From Balneolaceae bacterium (lineage in GTDB: Bacteria; Bacteroidota; Rhodothermia; Balneolales; Balneolaceae), in the NCBI GenBank assembly GCA_007123785.1, contig SLGL01000146.1, positions 1 through 32,908 on the forward strand: a DNA stretch of 32,908 nt, given 5' to 3'. The position numbers and the translations under genes were made by a program. Of this stretch, positions 25,691-32,908 are shown piece after piece (within the stretch, counting starts at the first letter, position 1; each line of letters begins with the position of its first letter). The notes under the pieces were generated by a model. That model did not search any database. It saw only the letters and a program-made list of their open reading frames with translations, and was not told where the DNA came from.

Positions 25691-26536
25691 ATGAAAATTG
25701 AAAATTACTACCAGAACAAATCCATACTTATCACGGGAGCGGCAAGCGGTATCGGGAAACGGTTTGCTGAAAAAATTTCTGAACAAGCAGAAACCACCCT
25801 TATTCTTTGGGATCGAAATCCCGGAGATCTCAAAAAAATCAAGTCAAACCTTCTAAACCGGGCCGAAGTTCACATTTCAGGGGTTGATATTTCCGATTCC
25901 AGCCACATTCAGCTTGAGGCGGAACGGCTTATCAAGCAAAATCTGCTGCCGGATATCATCATCAACTGTGCGGGAATTGTTGTGGGCAAAATGTTTCATA
26001 AACACGCATTTTCTGATATTGAAAACACTATTGTGATCAATTCAATCGGCAGCATGTGGGTGACAAACGCATTTCTGGACAGGATGATCGGGCGTGGTTC
26101 CGGCCATATCGTAAATATGGCTTCGGCTTCAGGGTATATTGGCAATCCTCGAATGAGTGTATATGCAGCAAGTAAATGGGCAGTTCTTGGATGGACCGAA
26201 TCGCTCCAGATCGAAATGAAAAAGCTAAATACCGGAATCCGCATAACTGCTGTTATACCGAGCTACATAAACACCGGAATGTTTGATGGCGTGAGAGCCC
26301 CGTCGCTGACCCCCATCCTCGAAACCGATGAGATTGTAGATCGGATGATCAGAGGCATCGCTCAGGGAAAGCGCACCATTAAAGCCCCATTTATTGTGCG
26401 ATTTGTTCCGTTTTTAAAATCCATTCTTCCTGCTTTCGTTTTTGACTGGCTTGCCGGAAATCTTCTCGGTGTGTACCGTTCGATGGATACCTTCAAGGGG
26501 CGCATCCCAAAATCTGAAGGAGACGATTCATCATGA
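25691..26536 (+). CDS. Short-chain dehydrogenase/reductase (281 aa)
   Basis: A classical SDR: cofactor loop ILITGAASGIGKRFAEKI (TGxxxGIG at residues 15-22), the NCAG motif (IINCAGIVVGKM), the catalytic Ser region HIVNMASASGYIG, and the catalytic Tyr/Lys pair VYAASKWAV (Tyr158, Lys162). The acidic residue after strand 2 (LWDRN) favours NAD(H). The C-terminal part (LPAFVFDWLAGNLLGVYRSMDTF) is hydrophobic, as in SDRs acting on lipids, retinoid-like alcohols or acyl substrates. Its stop overlaps the aldehyde dehydrogenase start (ATGA), so the two proteins are made together and may oxidise an alcohol to an acid in sequence. Confidence 0.92.
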   Translation: MKIENYYQNKSILITGAASGIGKRFAEKISEQAETTLILWDRNPGDLKKIKSNLLNRAEVHISGVDISDSSHIQLEAERLIKQNLLPDIIINCAGIVVGKMFHKHAFSDIENTIVINSIGSMWVTNAFLDRMIGRGSGHIVNMASASGYIGNPRMSVYAASKWAVLGWTESLQIEMKKLNTGIRITAVIPSYINTGMFDGVRAPSLTPILETDEIVDRMIRGIAQGKRTIKAPFIVRFVPFLKSILPAFVFDWLAGNLLGVYRSMDTFKGRIPKSEGDDSS

Positions 26537-27900
26537 ACATTTCCGAACTTGTATCCCGTCAGAAAGAAGCGTTCCGGACAGGAATTAACCGTACTTACGA
26601 GAAAAGGAAGGCACATCTCCAGGTATTCCGTTCAATGATTTCCAAACATGAAAAGCAGCTATGTGAGGCAATCAACCATGATTTTGGAAAACCAGCGTTT
26701 GAATCCTATTCCACCGAAATTTATGTCCTCCTGCATGAAATTGATGTGCAGCTAAAAAATCTCTCAAAATGGATGGCTCCAGAGTCGGTCGGAGGGCCGG
26801 TGGTTACGTTTCCCTCAAAATATGTGATTCACAAACAACCACTCGGCACAGTTCTGATCATCTCGGCATGGAACTATCCGGTTCATCTCTCCCTTATGCC
26901 GCTGGCCGGGTCCCTTGCAGCAGGAAATACGGCAGTGTTGAAACCTTCGGGGCTGGCACCTGCCACATCAGGCCTCATCAGCAAACTGATTGAACAGAAA
27001 TTCGAACCCGAAGTCCTCACAGTTGTGGAAGGCGGAATTCCCGAAACAACAGAACTGCTGCAACAGCCATTCGATAAAATTTTCTTCACCGGCAGTACAC
27101 GGGTAGGTAAAATCGTGATGAAAGCCGCCGCTGAGCAACTGATTCCTGTTACGCTGGAACTTGGAGGTAAAAGTCCGGCAATCGTTCATAAAGATGCAAA
27201 CATCCTGGTGAGTGCGAAACGAATCATGTGGGGCAAAACAATCAATGCCGGACAAACCTGTGTGGCACCCGATTTTGCTGCCGTTCACCAGTCGCAGAAA
27301 AAACGGTTCACGGAGATGGCACAAAAAACTCTCTCCGGGTTTTTCCGGGATGACTATCGTCCCGGTATAAACTATACACGCATTGTAAACAGAGAACATT
27401 TCAACCGGCTGAAAAAACTGATGGATGGCGGGCGTGTTTTGAGCGGCGGAAGTACTAATGCAGAATCCCTCTTTATCGAACCCACTTTGATGGACGCAGA
27501 ATGGGATGATGTAATCATGCAGGAAGAAATTTTCGGGCCTTTACTGCCGGTCGTTTCTTACAATGACGAAAACGAACTGATCGAAAGACTGCAATTTCGG
27601 CCTTCCCCGCTTGCCCTCTATCTTTTTACGGATGATCAACATTTTCAAAACAAAATTTTTGATAACGTACCATTTGGCGGCGGCTGCGTAAATGATACCA
27701 TCACTCATCTGGGAAATCCCAACCTTCCATTTGGCGGAGTCGGTGAAAGCGGTATGGGCACCTATCACGGCAAAGCCAGTTTTGATACATTCAGCCGGCC
27801 ACAGTCGGTACTAAAAAAGAGTTTCTGGCCCGATCCAGACATTCGTTATCCGCCCTACAATGAAAAAAAACTCACCTGGTTTAAACGGCTTTTTTCCTGA
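26533..27900 (+). CDS. Aldehyde dehydrogenase, class 3-like (455 aa)
   Basis: An NAD(P)-dependent aldehyde dehydrogenase. Visible residues: the cofactor strand VLIISAWNYPVHLSLMPLAGSLAAGNTAVLKPSGLAPATS, the FFTGSTRVGKIV loop, the general base in VTLELGGKSPAIV (Glu209), the catalytic Cys in INAGQTCVAPDF (Cys243), the EEIFGPLLPV signature, and the PFGGVGESGMGTYHGKASFDTFSRPQSVL end. At 455 residues and ending KLTWFKRLFS it fits the short class 3 (ALDH3/YwdH-like) group, which oxidises fatty or aromatic aldehydes. It overlaps the SDR gene by four bases. Substrate is not defined by sequence. Confidence 0.94.
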   Translation: MNISELVSRQKEAFRTGINRTYEKRKAHLQVFRSMISKHEKQLCEAINHDFGKPAFESYSTEIYVLLHEIDVQLKNLSKWMAPESVGGPVVTFPSKYVIHKQPLGTVLIISAWNYPVHLSLMPLAGSLAAGNTAVLKPSGLAPATSGLISKLIEQKFEPEVLTVVEGGIPETTELLQQPFDKIFFTGSTRVGKIVMKAAAEQLIPVTLELGGKSPAIVHKDANILVSAKRIMWGKTINAGQTCVAPDFAAVHQSQKKRFTEMAQKTLSGFFRDDYRPGINYTRIVNREHFNRLKKLMDGGRVLSGGSTNAESLFIEPTLMDAEWDDVIMQEEIFGPLLPVVSYNDENELIERLQFRPSPLALYLFTDDQHFQNKIFDNVPFGGGCVNDTITHLGNPNLPFGGVGESGMGTYHGKASFDTFSRPQSVLKKSFWPDPDIRYPPYNEKKLTWFKRLFS

Positions 27901-27963
27901 TGGGTGCTTCCACTCACTCATCCGGATGTATAAAACTGCAACAAACCCCGAAACTCCGGTACT

Positions 27964-28962
27964 ATGACCTCAACCAAATACAAAGCTCTCGTTGCCGAAG
28001 AGGTAAATGACAAGTTTGTTCAAACAGTCAAAACCCTTCAAACCGGCGATCTGCCCATAAATGATTTACTCGTCCGCGTTCACTACTCATCTCTTAATTA
28101 TAAGGACGCCCTTTCCGCCACCGGTCACAAAGGTATCACCAAAATCTATCCGTTCACACCGGGGATTGATGCAGCAGGAGTAATTGAAAAAAGTCGGGAT
28201 GATCGCTTCAAACCAGGAGATTCTGTGATTATAACCAGTTACGATTTAGGGATGAATACTCCGGGAGGATTCGGACAATACATCTCAGTACCTGCTGATT
28301 GGGCCATTCCGATGCCTCACGGGCTTACACTTTTGGAGAGTATGATGATCGGCACTTCTGGGCTTACCGCTGCCATCGGTGCGGAGAAAATACTGGATGG
28401 AAACATCAAGTCGGATTCTGGCGATCTTCTGGTTACCGGCGCAACCGGCGCCGTGGGATCTTTTGGCGTTGCACTGCTGGCTCATCTTGGCTTTCGCGTG
28501 GTCGCGGCCACAGGCAAAACAGAGCATACAGATTTTTTGAAAAAACTGGGAGCCAGCGAAGTGCTTCACCGGAATGAGGTTTCCGGTGTTGAAGCCCGCC
28601 CGATGCTATCCTCACGGTGGAGCGCCGCACTGGATACGGTTGGCGGCTCAATGCTCAATGCGGTGATTCGTCAAACCGCTCACAACGGTGTAGTGGCCTG
28701 CTGCGGAAACGTACTGGGTCACGAACTTCAAACCAGTGTACTTCCATTTATCCTCAGGGGAGTAACCCTGGCCGGAATCGATTCAGGCATTGCCTTGATG
28801 AACGACCGCAAAAGAATCTGGAACCGGTTTTCTGCCGACTGGAAACCTGCCGTGCTTGAAAATTTATGCCACATAAAAACACCCGGTGATTTACCGAAGG
28901 AAATTAAAAGAATGCTCAATGGCAAACAGGTTGGCAAAGTGCTGGTTCAGCATTTACATTAG
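27964..28962 (+). CDS. acuI: AcuI/YhdH-type NADPH quinone/acrylyl-CoA reductase (332 aa)
   Basis: A zinc-independent MDR-family reductase. The N-terminal GroES-like half has VRVHYSSLNYKDALSATGHKGITKIYPFTPGIDAAGVIE, the usual YhdH/YhfP text (SSLNYKDAL, PGIDxxGxV). The NADPH fold is LLVTGATGAVGSFGVALLAHLGFRVVAATGK (about residues 157-187). Typical zinc ligand Cys residues are absent. AcuI members reduce acryloyl-CoA to propionyl-CoA, for example in DMSP or 3-hydroxypropionate use; others in the family act on quinones. It lies 63 bases after the aldehyde dehydrogenase and may share its transcript. The symbol is a family-level guess. Confidence 0.88.
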   Translation: MTSTKYKALVAEEVNDKFVQTVKTLQTGDLPINDLLVRVHYSSLNYKDALSATGHKGITKIYPFTPGIDAAGVIEKSRDDRFKPGDSVIITSYDLGMNTPGGFGQYISVPADWAIPMPHGLTLLESMMIGTSGLTAAIGAEKILDGNIKSDSGDLLVTGATGAVGSFGVALLAHLGFRVVAATGKTEHTDFLKKLGASEVLHRNEVSGVEARPMLSSRWSAALDTVGGSMLNAVIRQTAHNGVVACCGNVLGHELQTSVLPFILRGVTLAGIDSGIALMNDRKRIWNRFSADWKPAVLENLCHIKTPGDLPKEIKRMLNGKQVGKVLVQHLH

Positions 28963-29326
28963 TAAAAAAACACTGAGAACCTGCCAGCGTCCGCCAGGTC
29001 CTGGCAGCGTTCGTACTATTGCGACTTATTTGCACGGATTTCACACCAAGAATTTTTTTACAGACTCCAAATCCGTTTTATTAAGAATTTAAAATCAAAA
29101 GGTTACAATTCGTTTAACATATTTATTGTGAGCACCGAATAAAACGATATCCGGGTTAGAGTTTCTGTACTCTGAACAGCCGTATAGTGCCGTGTGATCT
29201 GTAAAAGTGTAGAAATGTCATCAGAGGAGTCCATCAGTGATAATTCCTGATGTAATTAAATTTGATTCTCATCTTAAGGAGTATCATTTTTCGTTTTTAG
29301 ATTAATTTCCCCTCATAATATAAATA
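28963..29326. other. Intergenic, no gene seen
   Basis: 364 bases between the AcuI-like and deacylase genes. It holds the GC-rich repeat listed separately near its start and otherwise AT-rich sequence with no supported ORF. Confidence 0.4.
28978..29011. repeat. GC-rich imperfect palindromic repeat
   Basis: aacCTGCCAGcgtccgccaggtcCTGGCAGcgtt: CTGCCAG and CTGGCAG pair, with a CCAGG half between. It lies just after the AcuI-like stop. Composition differs sharply from the AT-rich surroundings, as with REP-like elements. Only one copy is seen in the window. Confidence 0.35.
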
Positions 29327-30763
29327 ATGTACCAAACCCTAATCCTTAACGCCCAGGTACTGGATGGTAGCGGCTCTTCGGCCCGCCATATAGATGTAGC
29401 CATCTCAGATACCGGAAAACTATCTCTTTTTCCTCCCGGTAACGAGACTGCTGCCGGTGAAACGATCGATGCAGACGGGCTCTGCCTGGCTCCCGGGTTC
29501 ATCGATGTTCACACGCATGATGATACTGCTGTTATCAAAAACCCGGAGATGGAAAATAAAATCAGTCAGGGTGTCACCACTGTGATTGTGGGCAACTGCG
29601 GTATCAGCGCCAGCCCGGTTTCACTGAACCGTGATGAACCGCCCAACCCGATGAACCTGCTGGGTGAACGCGAAGATTTTCTCTACCCTAAATTTTCCGA
29701 TTATGTGGATGCGGTTAGGAAAGCCCGTCCATCTGTAAATGTAGCCGCACTTATTGGCCACACTTCACTTCGGAGCAATCACCTGGCAGACCTGTTCCGT
29801 CCTGCCAATACGGACGAGATTGAAGCGATGCGTAAGGAGCTCCGTGAATCCCTTAAAGACGGAGCCATCGGCCTTAGTTCTGGCCTCGCTTACGACACCG
29901 CCTACGAAGCACCAGACACTGAAGTAAAAGCGCTGATTGAAGAAGTGGCTGAAAGTGGCGGAGTTTACACCACGCATATGCGAACTGAGTTTGATCAAAT
30001 CATTAATGCGATTAACGAATCATTCGACATCGCCAAACATGGCCGTGTTCCGCTCATCATTTCTCACCTGAAGTGTGCGGGAGCGGCAAACTGGGGCCGG
30101 AGCAGCGAAGTGTTGAAGCATGTGGAAAAACAGGCCGAAACCCACAAATTTGCGTGTGATTGCTATCCCTACTCCGCCAGTTCCAGCAATTTGGATCCCA
30201 AACAGGTTACCGATAAAAACGACATTTTTATCACCTGGTCGCGCCCGCACCCTGATCAGAGCGGCAAGCTATTAGCTGAAATTGCAGAAGAGTGGGAGCT
30301 TTCCCTGCTGGATGCCGCCTATAAACTGATGCCGGCCGGGGCGGTTTATCACTGTATGAGTGAAGAAGATATGCAGAAAATATTGAGCTATGATCGAACC
30401 ATGATCGGCTCTGACGGCCTGCCCGAAGACCCCTTCCCGCACCCGCGACTCTGGGGAACATTTCCGCGTGTGCTGGGCCGGTACTGCCGTGATTTAAACC
30501 TTTTTGATCTGCCCGCTGCCATCCACAAAATGAGTGGGCTATCAGGCACGGAGTTCGGCCTCAAGGAACGTGGTTTTATCGCCGACGGCTACAAGGCCGA
30601 TCTGGTACTGTTTGATCCAAAAAAAGTCCGGGATGTGGCCACCTACGAAAATCCGAAACAGCACTCTGAAGGCATCCAAAAAGTATGGGTAAACGGGCAG
30701 CTCAGCTACAGCAGTGGTGAAAAAGCAAACGGCCGTGCCGGTGAATGTATATTGCGAAATTGA
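29327..30763 (+). CDS. N-acyl-D-amino-acid deacylase / D-aminoacylase (478 aa)
   Basis: An amidohydrolase that removes the acyl group from N-acyl-D-amino acids. The family motifs are complete: APGFIDVHTHDDTAVIKNPEMENKISQGVTTVIVGNCGISASP (HTHDD metal ligands and the Cys of GNCG), GLSSGLAYDTAYEAPDTEVKALIEEVAESGGVYTTHMRTE, the ISHLKCAG His, and the catalytic Asp in TMIGSDGLPEDPFPHPRLWGTFPRVLGRY. The C-terminus has GLKERGFIADGYKADLVLFDPK. No signal peptide, so cytoplasmic. RidA-family and sodium:solute symporter genes follow, suggesting uptake and use of acylated or D-amino acids. Standard length. Confidence 0.93.
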   Translation: MYQTLILNAQVLDGSGSSARHIDVAISDTGKLSLFPPGNETAAGETIDADGLCLAPGFIDVHTHDDTAVIKNPEMENKISQGVTTVIVGNCGISASPVSLNRDEPPNPMNLLGEREDFLYPKFSDYVDAVRKARPSVNVAALIGHTSLRSNHLADLFRPANTDEIEAMRKELRESLKDGAIGLSSGLAYDTAYEAPDTEVKALIEEVAESGGVYTTHMRTEFDQIINAINESFDIAKHGRVPLIISHLKCAGAANWGRSSEVLKHVEKQAETHKFACDCYPYSASSSNLDPKQVTDKNDIFITWSRPHPDQSGKLLAEIAEEWELSLLDAAYKLMPAGAVYHCMSEEDMQKILSYDRTMIGSDGLPEDPFPHPRLWGTFPRVLGRYCRDLNLFDLPAAIHKMSGLSGTEFGLKERGFIADGYKADLVLFDPKKVRDVATYENPKQHSEGIQKVWVNGQLSYSSGEKANGRAGECILRN

Positions 30764-30897
30764 ACAACTTTTTGAAAATAATGATGACTTTGAATGAAAA
30801 GGAAAAACAGAGCTGTCAGACAATCTGAATTTAGTTGTTCAAATTTAAGCTCACAACTATGCTGAATAACCTATAAATTTCTGCGAAAATCAGCATG

Positions 30898-30917
30898 AAA
30901 CCGTAGCGGGTTTTTTT
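30898..30917 (+). terminator. Weak hairpin plus T-run
   Basis: AAACC / GGTTT with a short loop (gtagcg) followed by a T-run, between the deacylase and RidA genes. The stem is only five bases. If active it would partly separate the deacylase from the RidA-symporter pair. Confidence 0.35.
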
Positions 30918-31016
30918 ACCTTATTTTATAAGATCTTTTAACGGATCGAACCTTTTTGGGCAGTTATGGCTCAAAATGATCATATTCTCTCAAACCCAAT
31001 CAAAAACAAAAAAAAC

Positions 31017-31403
31017 ATGTCTATAAAACGTTTTGGCTCAGAGGGTGGAGTCGGTACCGGAGGTCAGCATCTCCCCTTTTCAAAAGCCGTTGAAGCCGGG
31101 GGATGGCTCCATGTATCCGGACAAACTCCCATGAAAGATGGTGAAATCGTTGAAGGTGGTGTGATCGAACAGTCGCGCCTTGCGATTAAAAACTGTCTGG
31201 AAATCATGCGTGATGCTGGCTACGGTCTCGAACACGTAGTTCACGTTACCGTTATCCTCACCGATGCGCGCTATTTTCAGTCGTTCAACAAAGTATTCAA
31301 AGAGGTCTTTGGTGACCATCCGCCCGCGCGAATCTGCTCCGTTGCCGATCTGGTTGTCGATTGCAAGGTGGAAGTGGGCCTTATCTGCTACAAAGATGAC
31401 TGA
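31017..31403 (+). CDS. RidA/YjgF-family protein (128 aa)
   Basis: A small trimeric-type domain. The family end ARICSVADLVVDCKVEVGLICY carries the conserved Arg used to bind the carboxylate of enamine/imine substrates. Other marks are LPFSKAVEAGGWLHVSGQTPM near the start and VVHVTVILTDARYFQSFNKVFKEVFG in the middle. Members deaminate reactive 2-aminoacrylate-type intermediates made in amino acid breakdown. The track starts at 30966, adding 17 Asn/Lys-rich residues; ATG at 31017 gives the usual length and N-terminus. It sits between the D-amino-acid deacylase and a symporter, which suits a role in amino acid catabolism. Confidence 0.9.
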   Translation: MSIKRFGSEGGVGTGGQHLPFSKAVEAGGWLHVSGQTPMKDGEIVEGGVIEQSRLAIKNCLEIMRDAGYGLEHVVHVTVILTDARYFQSFNKVFKEVFGDHPPARICSVADLVVDCKVEVGLICYKDD

Positions 31404-31445
31404 TTTGTCTGAATGGCGGAAGTTTTCGCAACGTAAACCGAGCAG

Positions 31446-32908
31446 ATGAACAGCCTTGTATTTCTTACTGCCTTTTCTGTTTACATACTTTTTCTGATCT
31501 GGCTTGGCTGGTTCGTATCCCGCAAACAGGAATCGGGGGAGGATTTTCTGCTGGCCGGCCGCGGTCTTCCCATTTTTCTGATTCTGGGGACAACAGTTGC
31601 TACAATGGTGGGTACAGGCTCTTCTATCGGCGCGGTGGGCTTTGGTTATGATACCGGCTGGGGCGGTGCACTCTACGGCCTGGGCGGTGCCATCGGTATA
31701 CTTTTGGCAGGCTGGTGGTTCGCTCCCATCCGAAAGCTTCGTTTTATGACGATGAGCGAAGAGCTCTCCTACTACGTGGGTGCTAATCGTCTGGTAAAAA
31801 ACGTGGTCGGATTTCTGATTTTTCTTGCATGCATCGGCTGGCTGGGTGCACACATTCTGGGCGGGGGAATGTACCTGGCTTGGGTAGTGGATATTGACCT
31901 TGATCTTGCAAAAGTGATCGTGGCGCTGGGCTTCAGTATATACATCGTGATTGGCGGATATCGCGCCGTGGTATGGACCGACACCATTCAGGTGATTATT
32001 TTATTCTTTGGTTTTATTCTGATGGCTTGGCTTGCCGTGCAGCAGGCCGGTGGCTGGGAGACACTGCTGAGCCTCCAGTCTGATGGAAGCACCAGTTTTT
32101 TGGGTATTCAGCAAGTGGGTGGAATTCATGCCCTCTCCCTGGTGGTGGTCATTGCCGTAGGTGTGCTTGCCACGCCATCCTTTCGCCAGCGGATTTATTC
32201 ATCTGAAAGCGTTTCGGCAGCTCGAAAATCGTTTGCGTGGTCGGGTGGCATCTACCTGCTTTTTTCCTTCATCCCGGCTCTCATCGGCATGGCTGCATTT
32301 GCTCTGAACCCCGAACTGGACAACCGGAACTTTGCCTTTCCTTTTCTGGCCATTGAGGTGCTGCCGCTCTATGTCGGTGTGATTGTGCTGATTGCGGGCC
32401 TCTCCGCTACAATGTCCAGCGCCAGCTCCGATGCGATTGCCGGAGTTACGATTCTCATACGAGATCTTTACGTTATGTTTAAGGGCGAAATGCCTGCCCG
32501 GGAAAAAGTTGTGTTTTATTCCAGGATTTCAATTGTTGCAGTGGTCGGGCTTGCTCTTCTGATGGCACTCACATCCGATGATATTATCACCTATATCACC
32601 AACATGATTGCTACCATTATGAGCGGAATGTTTACTTGCGGCGTTTTGGGGCGGTTCTGGCCGCGCTTCAACTGGCAGGGTGCCGTCGCCTCTCTGATTG
32701 GCGGTTCGATTGCATCAGCCGCTGTATTACTGACTAACGGCGGAACCGAGTATTGGGGCAACCCCATCCTTCCGGCCCTTGCTTTGGCGATGATTACAGG
32801 AATTGTGACAACACTCGTTACTCCAAAAAGCAACATCACGCCCGATCAGGCCCGTGAGATTCTGGACAAAGAACGTGAACAGATGGAAGGAGTCGCTGAA
32901 GTGATTGA
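31446..32908 (+). CDS. Sodium:solute symporter (SSS) family, 3' end beyond window
   Basis: The frame is open from ATG 31446 to the window edge (about 487 residues) and so is missing from the ORF track. It begins MNSLVFLTAFSVYILFLIWLGWFVSRKQESGEDFLLAGRGLPIFLILGTTVATMVGTGSSIGAVGFGY, the typical SSS start with the DFLLAGR motif. Many membrane helices follow, with the Na+-site signature region LIAGLSATMSSASSDAIAGVTILIRDLY (about residues 318-345). The end is a charged cytoplasmic tail (DQAREILDKEREQMEGV). It imports a solute with sodium; the neighbours suggest an amino acid or acyl-amino acid. It starts 42 bases after the RidA gene. Confidence 0.93.
   Translation, partial: MNSLVFLTAFSVYILFLIWLGWFVSRKQESGEDFLLAGRGLPIFLILGTTVATMVGTGSSIGAVGFGYDTGWGGALYGLGGAIGILLAGWWFAPIRKLRFMTMSEELSYYVGANRLVKNVVGFLIFLACIGWLGAHILGGGMYLAWVVDIDLDLAKVIVALGFSIYIVIGGYRAVVWTDTIQVIILFFGFILMAWLAVQQAGGWETLLSLQSDGSTSFLGIQQVGGIHALSLVVVIAVGVLATPSFRQRIYSSESVSAARKSFAWSGGIYLLFSFIPALIGMAAFALNPELDNRNFAFPFLAIEVLPLYVGVIVLIAGLSATMSSASSDAIAGVTILIRDLYVMFKGEMPAREKVVFYSRISIVAVVGLALLMALTSDDIITYITNMIATIMSGMFTCGVLGRFWPRFNWQGAVASLIGGSIASAAVLLTNGGTEYWGNPILPALALAMITGIVTTLVTPKSNITPDQAREILDKEREQMEGVAEVI

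Noticed and set aside
30966-31403. 145-aa RidA start
   Set aside because: The extra 17 residues are low-complexity and exceed the family length; the ATG at 31017 is the normal N-terminus.
31080-31853. 257-aa minus-strand ORF
   Set aside because: Overlaps both the RidA-family gene and the symporter start; both plus-strand proteins are clear.
1-32908. tRNA, rRNA, CRISPR arrays, transposases, prophage genes
   Set aside because: No cloverleaf, rRNA text, regularly spaced repeats or mobile-element protein motifs were seen on either strand.

Overview
The window looks like a chromosomal segment from the Bacteroidota/Balneolota lineage, probably a marine or mildly halophilic heterotroph. The evidence is family content, not a database match. 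It holds secreted DUF1080 (3-keto-disaccharide hydrolase) proteins, a TPR / DUF4292 lipoprotein / degenerate-LytM EnvC trio, periplasmic PD40 propeller proteins, secreted amidohydrolases, and few clear Shine-Dalgarno sites. No rRNA, tRNA, CRISPR array or insertion sequence was recognised.

Layout. 1-4.6 kb: a small unknown protein, an unknown lipoprotein, a TolB-like propeller, an NTF2/SnoaL-like secreted protein, purM, and a CHRD protein with a probable frameshift at its start. 4.9-7.8 kb: a DUF1080 lipoprotein, a decayed acetyltransferase remnant, and dihydrolipoyl dehydrogenase with a terminator. 7.9-11.7 kb: the TPR, DUF4292 and EnvC-like envelope genes. 11.8-17.4 kb, all minus strand: a lasso-type RiPP cluster. 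17.5-19.0 kb: a NAD(P)-binding reductase and a second DUF1080 protein. 19.2-25.4 kb: three secreted amidohydrolase-type genes, two of them interrupted by in-frame stops. 25.7-29.0 kb: an SDR and an aldehyde dehydrogenase (overlapping), then an AcuI/YhdH-type reductase. 29.3 kb to the end: N-acyl-D-amino-acid deacylase, a RidA-family protein and a sodium:solute symporter cut off by the window edge.

The most interesting system is the RiPP cluster. In transcription order it contains a 37-residue precursor, a terminator-like hairpin acting as a probable attenuator, two family-2 glycosyltransferases, an HPr-kinase-like protein, a B2 (transglutaminase-like) leader peptidase, a B1 (PqqD-like) leader-binding protein, and an asparagine-synthetase-like macrolactam cyclase. 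The precursor (leader W-x-x-P-x-I-x-x-x-D, then T, then an acidic Gly-rich end GEGEGSDGEGYS) was not annotated at its real start in the ORF track. It ends in Ser, which is the residue phosphorylated by the paeninodin-type lasso kinases. Kinase plus two glycosyltransferases suggests a phosphorylated and then glycosylated tail. The core would be only 12-13 residues, shorter than most characterised lasso peptides. No ABC exporter is present.

A second theme is gene disruption. The cyclase (TAA), one amidohydrolase (TAA) and the propeller-amidohydrolase fusion (TAG) each carry one in-frame stop inside otherwise intact reading frames, and the CHRD gene seems to have lost one A in codon 2. Either the assembly has base errors or the region is in early decay. 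Genome-wide code reassignment is unlikely because TAA and TAG end intact genes here.
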